This document shows, piece after piece, positions 1-10,000 of a stretch of DNA of 44,685 nt. Origin of the DNA: Saccoglossus kowalevskii (lineage: Eukaryota > Hemichordata > Enteropneusta > Harrimaniidae). The stretch is from positions 26,537 to 71,221 of the forward strand of contig NW_003116469.1 of assembly GCF_000003605.2 (NCBI RefSeq). The letters are read 5' to 3'. Each line of letters opens with the position of its first letter. Position 1 is the stretch's first letter. A program made the position numbers and the translations under genes. The notes beneath the pieces are model-generated. The model did not search any database and was not told the origin of the DNA. It worked only from the letters and a program-made list of their open reading frames with translations.

Positions 1-141
1 ATGTACCTCTGATTATATGAATGATATTAGAGAAGTGAATCAATCGTATGGAATGTTTACGTGCACGGCTGACAAAGTGTATCATTATTAAATAGCTGTG
101 AATTATAAAAAGAATGCTAGATGTGAAATATATTTACAAAC

Positions 142-2743
142 CATGGCATGACCTGCTGGGATACCATACTCTGTCGCGATGTTCCACGTCGGCATATAGT
201 GTTTACAATAATCTTCCAATGCCACCATTACACCTATAAGTACAGATGATATACGCGATGTACATACTTAAATATTCAATATTAAAAAATGCGTTGATCG
301 CCCATGAATATGAATTTGTTTGATAAAACAATGAACTGCTTCCAATTAGTAGTACGTACTGTAAAATCAAGGCGCATGTGCACACGCGCAGTTCATCCAA
401 CGTAGTGTGCTCTGCAACACTAATACCAGTTAAAGTTGTTCATATTGAAATATACCCTTATATATATATATATACGAAAAAAAAAACGCTTTACCGATGT
501 ACTTAATAAATACACTGAGAGCAATATAACAATATAATATAAGGTTATTACGAAGATATCCCAAAGTATACACGAAGGCAGTACGGCGGGAGTATCGACC
601 GACACGCAGCGGAGGTCGATGCGACAGCGTACTGTCTAATTTTCACTGGGTTTAAATTTCACTGATTTACCATTTCAGGCATATTCAGTGGGTTTTAAAT
701 TCACGGTTTTATCATTTAGATAATATGTTTTATGCTAAATTTTACATATTCACTGGGTTTTAATTTAGCGCATTTTCCAGTCAGCGAAATAAGCCAAATT
801 AAAACCCAGTGAATAATTAACCATTTTACAGTATTATACATCTTGTCCCTAACCTTATTATTATACATCATGGGAATGCCGAAATCCAAAAAGTTTAGAA
901 CAGAATCAGCGAACTTCTTTGTGTGGAGTTCGATCAAATCCTGGTGGCAGCCATGTTTGTTTTTATTATTAGAGGACGCTCACGCGCGTATTCATTCCAT
1001 ATTTGGAATTCGCATTTTCTAATATGGTAGTAGAAAAATACCTCGTAAAATACCGCAAAATTACGGCATGCTGTAACTTATGGCGTTACGGTGACAGATG
1101 TATAATAATATCTAATATATGGACAAACAATATACGAAAACGATTAATCTATTTATGAATTACCTGGGTCGACAGTATTATCCATTGATCCACTGAATAG
1201 CCATGTTTTGCCACTTGCGAAGTTAGACGTAGCATCGATGTCGCCTTTTGAAGCGCTGCTATCGGTGTAATCAATGAGGTCTTGTACAATTATCTCTTCG
1301 GGGCTATTCATACAGGCGCCTATCGCCTTTGACACGGTGTCCTCCGCGCAGTGGTAAGGCCCTGCAAATGACAACGATGGCCATAGTTAGATGGAGTGAG
1401 GGTAAGCGATGACCGCCTGTATGAAACCATGGTGTTACGGGAAGTAAAATATGCATACAACCTTGAGTTACCATAATCATTCTCAACAAACGTGAAGCGT
1501 TATGCCTATTTTTGTTGTCGTTGTTGTTGTTTTGTTGTTTGGTATTTATTTGAAAACAAATAATCTCAATTTCCTGTTTGCTATATGTCATGATAATGTT
1601 TGTGTAAAATATAGAACAAATGTAAAAGGTGCCCTAAGCAGAGCAATTGGCGGATATTTTTCAGAATACCCGGATGTACATTTAAGACCATAATAATGAA
1701 ATATCTGGATTTCTTATAATGGTTTGTACTCTTGTTATGATTGGTTTGATCACATGTATCACATGCATCATGTGTAATCAGCTAAACCTAATGGTATTTT
1801 GTTCGTCAGTTTAAAACTATCGAAATGTATATATTTTCTGTGCGCCTATTTGGCAATTTCTGTATTTTTAGTTTTTTTACCAACTACTAGTCGCAAACTT
1901 TTATTTATAATTCATCAAATTTGTCACGAAAATTGATTAAAAACTGTGTATACCGCTTATGTCTACGCGAAAATTTTAACATTATGTCACTAAAAATATT
2001 TCACAAAATAACTCTTCAATATAAGTTCAAATGTAATATAATGCATTCAAATGTGGTTATTCTCATCATATTATGGAAATAATGTTTACGCCTAGTCACC
2101 ACATGAATCATGGCGTTAGGTTGATTTTACATTATCGTTGTACCGTTCACGGACGAGGCTATCCCGGAAAGGAAAATAATAATATTATTAAAATACAATT
2201 ATACATAATAATGGTACAAATTAAAACAAACAAAACAAATAGAATATGAATGCAGCAACAGCTGAAATGGGGGAGGAGGCAAATGGTATTTTAATATTAC
2301 CTCCAGCAAGGACACCGGAACCCATGACACTTGCCGAGTAGGCCACGTGCATTTGGATGGCCATGTAACCTCCAGATGAAACACCACTGGCAGACACTTG
2401 GTCCGCATCAGCTCCATAACTCCCTGGTGACAAAAATAAAACATATAACAAAACTTATTAGCTGAAATAAAAAATGCAATAACCGCAATATCAGTAATAT
2501 TATCTCCGCCTCGCATCGTATTGTATAGCTCGGAGTGCATATTTAAGCCCGAACGGCATAGTCCAATTATAGAGAACTGTGCAAATAGTAAATATTTGTC
2601 GCCCTTGAAACGAGTCGAGAATTGATGATTGGTAATAACATACCTAATGGCGGTGGATCTCCCGGGTCTTCGCACCACCACCACGGGCATTGCCCATAAA
2701 CAGTGTTGATTAACAACGCACATATAATAATTTGCAGCTTCAT
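142..2743 (-). CDS. Gene A: secreted PHB depolymerase-like esterase, 5' part (exons 1-4), runs off the left edge
   Basis: Predicted extracellular serine esterase of the poly(3-hydroxybutyrate) depolymerase family, which hydrolyses polyhydroxyalkanoate esters. Minus-strand exons: 2743-2644, 2423-2301, 1361-1164 and 233-142 (100, 123, 198 and 92 nt), all with GT-AG borders and continuous frame (phases 1, 1, 1, 0). Residues 1-17 are a signal peptide (MKLQIIICALLINTVYG) followed by a Trp/Pro-rich stretch. The lipase box GVSSG is at 47-51 (nucleophile Ser49), Asp135 lies in SGSMDNTV and His169 in AGHAM. I recall Ser39/Asp121/His155 for the P. funiculosum type-2 enzyme; the 34-residue Asp-His spacing is the same. 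LAGGPYHCA is a family signature. An in-frame ATG at 2803 is possible, but the start at 2743 gives the clean signal peptide. Later exons, including the conserved HGC segment, should lie beyond position 1. Family call is firm; substrate is inferred. Confidence 0.9.
530..1111 (-). mobile_element. RepF copy 1 (reverse orientation), interrupted by RepA
   Basis: Reverse-complement match to 7151-7563. Shared segments include the end TGTCACCGTAACGCC, a frame reading LHTKKFADSVLNFL, and the fold-back arm beginning AAGGTTATTACGAAGATA. Positions 631-832 are a RepA element that replaces most of one arm of the fold-back, so RepA arrived after RepF. It lies mostly in intron 3 of the gene A model (234-1163). 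No transposase is visible, so it is probably non-autonomous. Confidence 0.75.
631..832 (+). mobile_element. RepA copy 1, ~200-bp TIR element
   Basis: Begins ACTGTCTAATTTTCACTGGG and ends with the inverse form, ...CCATTTTACAGT. The whole unit is the reverse complement of 31519-31727, with high similarity throughout. Inverted ends of about 38 bp without coding capacity suggest a MITE. It is inserted in RepF copy 1. Confidence 0.8.
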
Positions 2744-2790
2744 TGTTACTGTGTGGTCAGCAGAATAAATGAAATAAACGCGCGTGGGAA

Positions 2791-2800
2791 TATAAATAAA
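2791..2800. promoter_or_regulatory. TATA-like element upstream of gene A
   Basis: TATAAATAAA on the plus strand (TTTATTTATA as read by gene A) lies 48 bases upstream of the chosen start codon. That would leave a leader of about 20 bases. The orientation is reversed relative to a canonical TATA box, so this is a weak call. Confidence 0.22.
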
Positions 2801-3049
2801 CATAACACGTGTAAAACTCCTCGCGTGAGAATATCATTATTGATACTGCTTTAAGTATGTCATGATAGTCTGTGTAATTTATTGGTTATATAATGATTTA
2901 AAAGATTATTAAACTTAACTTAACAGCTTGTTTCAAACATTGTGTATTTCAATGTCACTATTTGAATAATTGTGGGGCATTGCTCTGTTCGCTTATTTAT
3001 ATTTATTTCATGATTCATCACTATAGCCATTTTTATTTGTGAGTAGAAA

Positions 3050-3081
3050 CATGGAAGGTAGTAACGTTAGTACCTTCCATG
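3050..3081. repeat. 32-bp near-perfect palindrome between genes A and B
   Basis: CATGGAAGGTA, then GTAACGTTAG, then TACCTTCCATG. The arms are perfect and the centre TAACGTTA is itself palindromic, so only the G-G pair flanking it breaks full symmetry. It lies 13 bases from RepE copy 1. Confidence 0.85.
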
Positions 3082-3093
3082 GCATAAGCTACG

Positions 3094-3635
3094 TTAAAGG
3101 GCGGTAGTCGTCTCGACAGGCATGCGCGTTTAGTTGTTTCGCAGATCGACGTGTATAAACCATGGTCATATCAATAAGTATATATTCTCTTAAGTTCACC
3201 GCTGAGTTCGTGATTTCGGTTTTTGCTGTGCGTCAGGCAGCCGATAGCGTCACGTAACGAGTTTTTATCCCGACTCCCTATTGAGACCGAGTCGAGTTTT
3301 ATTCGGTACGTGCTGACTCGGTACCAACTCTCAATACGTAGCGAGAACCATAACGTGAACGCCAAACCATTACAACAATGCACCCATTGCACACCAATGT
3401 GTTACACGTGGATGTCTGTGTACAAAAAATAGTTGCAGTTTTATGTAGATAACTTAGTGCCCGCCTCACTCTACAACATGCACATCTACTGGAGACCGGT
3501 ATACAAACATTTTGCAAACTCAAAAACATACATATCATGACCACATAACATTTTGACTTACAAAATTGAGATCAGGCAGCCACACATCTATAAAATTCTG
3601 CCTAATCATGGTATCGCTACTCCACCGCCCTTTAA
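3094..3635. mobile_element. RepE copy 1: TTAA-flanked TIR element, 542 bp
   Basis: TTAA followed by AGGGCGGTAGTCGTC at the left, and CCACCGCCCT followed by TTAA at the right. TTAA target duplications with inverted ends suggest a piggyBac-type non-autonomous element, but no transposase is present. It sits between genes B and A. Confidence 0.72.
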
Positions 3636-3979
3636 AAAACAACATAAATTGTTCATCTGAACATGGCATTAAAATGACTGGAACACGCATGTGCACATTT
3701 TCAATTTATGCTGTCGGGTATCATAGTACTTTCCAATGTCTGATTTTAGTGTCGATGTCCGAAAAGTGGAAAATATTAGGATTTTGGTGATTTGGGGACA
3801 TTTTCAATGAATATATAATCGGACAGACACTCAGTATTACGTCCAGCTAATGGTCGTTTCCCCCATTGTGTATTAATCGAGCAGCAAGCCGTAGATATAT
3901 TTACATAATGATTACATTTGGAGTTATAACAGCACTATTCATTCAAAACACAACAAACTATTTTTTCTCGAAGATTCGT

Positions 3980-3985
3980 TTTATT
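3980..3985 (-). terminator. Poly(A) signal of gene B
   Basis: AATAAA on the minus strand, 59 bases downstream of the gene B stop codon and followed by T/G-rich sequence. Position and sequence fit a canonical cleavage and polyadenylation signal. Confidence 0.6.
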
Positions 3986-4043
3986 TTCAACATAATATTG
4001 CAAACTATCTGCCCTCAAATATTCAACGTTCAACGACTTGAGA

Positions 4044-7000
4044 TTAAACTGCTGGTCGAGGAATGCACGTTGTAGAAACAACCGGCAAAGTGGGTTCCGG
4101 TTCCGGTAACACGCACTGATAGTGCACCAACTGTGACTCCATCACCTCGCATATACCATATACAGAGACCACGCGGTCGATGATATTCTTCACAAATTCC
4201 ATTTGTCTCCCGGATTTAAGATCTGCAAGATGAAGAACACATATTTATTCTAGAAATGACAACAAATAATCTTAAAGGGCGGTAGTCGTCGCGCCGCGCA
4301 TGTGCAACATAAGCATTGATTTTCCCACAATCCAATGCGCTTTTTAATGAAATCTGAAGTACGAATTTTGTCTTGTGTCCCACTTGCACTAATTACCTCA
4401 GGCGACTCCTCCGATACCTCATAATCACCAACAAAAATATCAAATTAAAGCTTGGTAACCTCGCAGTTTGTACTTGCTGGTGTCAAAATCGCCATCTTTG
4501 TTTATATGAGACCCATATCTCGCACATGCGTGGTGCGACGACCACCGCCCTTATAGCAATCAAGATTTGTTTTTGATTTTCATATTGTGTTCAATTCTCT
4601 CCCATCAGCTGTTTTACTGATATATGTTACCATTGTATTTTAAACAATAGATACGATAGCGGGAGGAAAAAAAAACATCACTTATTTAGGGACAAACTCA
4701 GATCCCGTGGAACTCTCGCTCTTACTGAGATCTCGACAGCCACTCAGTTGGCAATAATATACAGTATTTGTTTAGTGTAAATTGTCCTTGTGTGTACAAT
4801 ATGTAATTTATTCAAACTTTGTAGAGTTCCTTAGTCCTTTGAACACTAAAGTGAATGTCACGTTTCACAAAATAGGTGACATACTGTGTTTCAATAAATA
4901 TACTTAGTGAATGCAAAATCGTGTTAATTTGGTTCAAATCTCACAAAAAAAACATATACAAATTCCCAAAATGCTACACAAACATCTTAACGAAAAAATC
5001 ACGTGTTCAAAAGATGCGTATATAATAATTTATGAGAAAGTGTGGTCACAGTAATGTGCATGTTAATCTGGTTTACATACAGTAACGTGCGTGATAATCT
5101 GGTTTACGAAACAGTAACATACGTGGTAAACTGGTTTTACGAAACAGTAACGTGCGTGGTAAACAGGTTTACGTCACAGTAATGTGCGTCTTAATCTGGT
5201 TTACGAAACAGTAACGTGCGTTGTAAACAAGTTTACGTCACAGTAATGTACATGGTAATCTTTATTACGTCACAGTAATGTTCGTGGCAATCTTGTTTAC
5301 GTCACAGTAATTTGTGTGGTAATCTGGCTTACATAATAGTAATATGCATGGTAATCTCGTCGGCACAATAATGTGCGCGGTAAACAGATTTACGTCACAG
5401 TAATGTGAGTGTTAATCTGGTTTACGAAACAGTAAAGTGTGTGATAATTTGGTTTACAAACCAGTAATGTGATAATCTAGGTCATGTAACAGTAATGTGC
5501 GCGGGAGTCTGTTTTACGTCACAGTAATGTGAGTAATAACCTTGTTCACGTCACAGCAATTATATTGGTAGTCTAATTTACGTCACAGTATGTGCGTGGT
5601 AATGCGTTTACTGCACAGAAATGTGGTAATCTGGTTTACGTCACTATTAGCGTGGGAATCCGGTTTATGTGGGATTTTAATTCGAGATTACTAAACGTGT
5701 ATTGTCTACTCACCATAACTAGCATTGGTGTAACCCCACCTGCGATAAAACAAAAATAATGTATATGAACGTTATTTTTTGTGACTCTAATTGACGTGTT
5801 TTAAACAAAGTACCACTGTAGTAGTTAATACTTATTTTATCCAAAATACAATGATACTTTTTAAGATGACCGCCCCATATCTGTTATCGTCGATATTCAA
5901 TATTATTAACCATGCCGAGGATACATTTAGATTTACGTCGAGTTAAGTTGTTTACTTTGACATAAGAGAAGAAGAACGATTTTGTATATCCTTCTTACCA
6001 ATCAAAACATCCTCTAGTATTTCCAATCGACGACACAGCCTGTGGATACACTACGATGATATTATTTAAATCTGCAACTTCATTATACCCAGAATTCAAC
6101 GCAAATTCGTCTACAAGCACTTCTCTGAAAAATGATTACATTAGTGATTTTGTTATGTTACGTTTTGTTGTGATGGGTCGGTTTGCGCTGCTTCATATTA
6201 TGAACTTCGTTACATGTTATAGCATGTTACGTTATTTTATATTATGTTATAAACATCATCATAATGATTATGTAATTCTCACCTGCCTTGGTCACAACCA
6301 TGGAATACAATATGTACTTTACATCCTGTAAGAGTGTTAAATCGTAATTATTTTTATTGTAATGATTCGCCACATTTGTTTCCCATGAATCCTCCTGTGA
6401 TATCAGGTTTGTAATGTAGTAATACACACTATGATATACTCGCTATCATATGCTAAGAATGCCTGTACTGTGTATCACATCAGTGTACTTATGAGGGTGA
6501 CATGAATGCGACTAAATTGTGACCTGTCGCAATACTGTGTACATCCAAGGACTACATATCTCAAAGATATGGACTATATAGTCTTGACTTCCAATAAAGC
6601 GATCATATGTGTAATAATGAGACTATAAAAATTATGTACCAAGGACAATATTTCATGGTGATCATTGCCTATACAACAATTAACGCATCTTCAAAATACA
6701 AATTAAACTACGTTGGCATGGTCACGTACACTGATGACGATATTTGTGTTCACAGATGGGGTCACTGTTATAATATACTGACCTGCGTAGTCATTGCATT
6801 TATCCGGTACATAGATGTATCCCGTGTCATCTAAACTAGATGTCCCAACACCGGAAGGTTCCAGTTCCGTCTGGTCAAACTCTAATAGCTAGAAAAAAAA
6901 GTACAATTTCTTCAAAATTTGTTTTAACGTGTACTTCATTTGGCTAATATTTTCTTCTAAATAACATTGTTGTAGTTATTGTTGTTGTTCTGCGTGTGAT

Positions 7001-10000
7001 CACAGATAAAGTTTAATACGTTGCGAGCTTACCTGGCCGGACAGTACGCCACCATAAGACAACGGTTCCTGAAAGAAAATGTGAACACAAAACAAGACCA
7101 AGGTAAACCCACTTTGAAAGTAATATATATATATATATTAACTCATCTATATTATTATTATGCATCTGTCACCGTAACGCCATAAGTTACAGCGTGCCGT
7201 AAATTTGCGGTATTTGACAGGGTATTTTCATCCCACCATATTAGGAAATGCGAATTCCAAATATGGAATTATTACGCGCGTAAGCGTTCTTCTAAAAATA
7301 AAAACAAACATGGCTGCCATGGTTTGACTGGACTCCATACAAAGAAGTTCGCTGATTCTGTTTTAAACTTTTTGGAATTCAGCATTCCCATGATGTATCC
7401 GTGGAAGAAAAAGTTGTATAATAAGGAGGTTATTACGAATATACCTCAAAGAATGCACTCAGACAGTACGCTGTCGCATCGACCTCCGCTGCGCGTCGGT
7501 CGATACTGCCGCTGTACTGTCTTCGTGCATACTTTGAGGTATCTTAGTAATAACCTTATATTATTGATCAACAGTCCATTTTTAGAACTTTTAGAATAAA
7601 TCGTTTAAAATATATACATAAAAATACAACTCCATGTTCAAAGCTTTCCCAATGTTTACTGAATATTATCCCACTTCATACTAACATTGTTATCACTTTT
7701 CTTCACACGCAATTGGCGTGATGTCATTGTGTAACAACCGGCAATGTTGGTTTTGTTTCCGCTCGAGATCGTATGCGCAATGGGTTATGGGAATACACAT
7801 CTCGGCATTGTGAAATGATTTTAGGGAAAGAAACAATCTGAAAAATGATTTTGAAAACAAATTCAAAAACATATATTTTTGGATTTCCTTTGTCTTGAGT
7901 TACAAAGGGAAGAAGCTGAATAAAATATATGTCGGGTGTTCAACAACTCGTGTATGAACGATAACTTTAAAGTGCTGTGTTTTGCTGCATAAAAACGAAA
8001 GAATTTCACAATGTCGGACGCGGAAAGTATTCATCGTAGTGTTTGTGGCGGACAGGACTATAAATAATAATGACAGACCTTTACAATAAGCACCCTCGAG
8101 TGACGAAATTTTTCTGTGACGTAAATGTGTCATGTTCACACTAATAATATGGGTATGAACTATACAGCCATACTTATATCATCTACGTAATCTTGGCGTC
8201 ATCATACAATCTCTTCCTTATAAATCAGTCTCCAGCCTGAGTTGAATAACGTGTGAATGTGAGGTAACTGAAGCACATGGTCACGTGGTATAATGAGATA
8301 ATACTATACCTGAAGATTGCCATATATCTGGTTCAATAAATTAAACGCTTCTGGCAAATCACAGTCATTGATGTAAGGAGTTCTGCTTGTATCGCACGCA
8401 TTCCCGTAGTGCTCCGTAATCTATACAAAACATATATTTTATTACCAGGGTACCACAGGTGTTACACAACTTCAACGTGACACATGCATTCTCCCTCCAT
8501 CTCTACCTTTTTTCTATATCTATGGTGCATGTAGTATAATAATTGTTCTATAGCATTCATTAAAAGTGTTGTGTCATGACCATTGCCAAATTTCACAAAC
8601 AACTGTATTTACTAATAGAACTTTATGAAATATCTCGCAATATATGTCACCAGCAATAAATAAAAAGTAAGTTTAAATTATCGAATTAAACAAGAATCCT
8701 TTACCCTGGAAGAGTGAATACGAATAATAGTGTAGTAGTATATTACCATAGCGAAATCAGCTGCTACGTCATACTTTGTCGCTATTTGGGACAAAGGAAT
8801 AAACTCTGTGTAGTAGCTTTCGAGTTGTTTGACAACGCCTGAAAAGTAAATACAGTGTGTGTTGTAGATGAAAGTTTTCCCAGCAGAAAGTCCCTACAAT
8901 TCCAAATCTTCAAATAAATTTTGACATGCGACTATGCCTAGTAAGGCCATCAGAAATCTAGCTGTCCAATTGCACTCCAGTACACTGCATATCTATGAGC
9001 TCGAATGAGTTTTGTGGGAATGACGTCATCCATGTAGGGCATCATTGTCTTTCAAGAAAATCTCAGAGTTCGCCTATACTCTGAGCTAAGCAGTGCGGTC
9101 GCCGCGGAAAACACAATTGGTATATGGACCCTGTGAAGTCTGACCTCCTTCGAGTAGTGGGCGGACCTTTCCAGCACAAGGCTGGGATTGCAGATCAGTC
9201 CTTCGATTCATTCGTATTAGTATTATGAACACATTTTGGACTTACACCGCAGAAAGTAAAACCACACATAAACACTATAGAGTGCAATGAATAGCCCACT
9301 TCCTGGTCGACGTTTGAAACAAGAAGTGCGATCCGGTGCGATGGTCAGTGATAGGTGTAGTAAGTAAATGGCGGGACGTTTAAACGGATCCAGCTGCACC
9401 CTCTAACTTGTAGCAAACTGTTTGATCATTTGTCAAAACCTATTACTACATGCCTATTCAATGCCTATTTAGGCGTTGGGTGTGTAAAATGATCCACAGG
9501 ACCGATAAAAACAGCGACACTTGAACATTTGACATGCAAGACATTTTTCTTACTCATACTGTCTTATTAAAGAACGGCTCTCTTGTTTTCTGACTAATGT
9601 CCTCGGAGGGGAGATTAAGACATTGTCCTAGAGACCAAGCCTCCCTCTCGCAGATTTTGGGTAGCGAGGACGAGGGGGAATTGCTGTTTTGTTCCGTCAG
9701 AGTCCTGCATATGTATTATTTTAGAATACCTAGGATGAAGGGTTGACCCGGAACTGGTAAATGAGCTTTTTCTCGTTCAAGCTTTATAATAATTTTGCCG
9801 GCACCCTCTCCCCTGGTAATAACAACTGATCATTCCCTATGACAGTGCATATTCTCTACCTTGTACGACCGTGGTGTCCAAAGTGCCACTGAACAAGTAC
9901 ACATGGTCGTCTGCAAGATTGGATACGGGATCAATGTCACCGCTGGCTTCTGCTTCATACGTAAACGCTATAAGATCATCTAGTACTATCTTCTCTGGTT

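Larger units (their letters stand above)
2744..4043. other. Intergenic spacer between tandem genes A and B
   Basis: About 1.3 kb between the gene A start and the gene B stop, both on the minus strand. It holds a 32-bp near-perfect palindrome (3050-3081), the longest TTAA-flanked RepE copy (3094-3635) and the gene B poly(A) signal (3980-3985). No other gene is supported; the open frames at 3171-3544 lie inside the repeat. Confidence 0.7.

Noticed and set aside
716..937. Frame LHTKKFADSVLNFLDF, also found at 7324-7599
   Set aside because: It is part of the RepF repeat in both places. The shared peptide follows from repeat identity, and the differences do not clearly favour synonymous change.
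2199..2723. 174-codon frame on the minus strand overlapping gene A exons 1 and 2
   Set aside because: Out of frame with the PHB depolymerase exons and reads through an intron with good splice signals.
3171..3544. Frames of 69-81 codons on both strands
   Set aside because: Inside RepE copy 1, with no family resemblance.
4916..4945. GGTTCAAATCTC, resembling a tRNA T-loop
   Set aside because: No acceptor, D or anticodon stems can be paired around it.
5046..5645. Possible CRISPR-like array
   Set aside because: Repeats are imperfect and directly adjacent, with no unique spacers, in a eukaryotic intron. It is a minisatellite.
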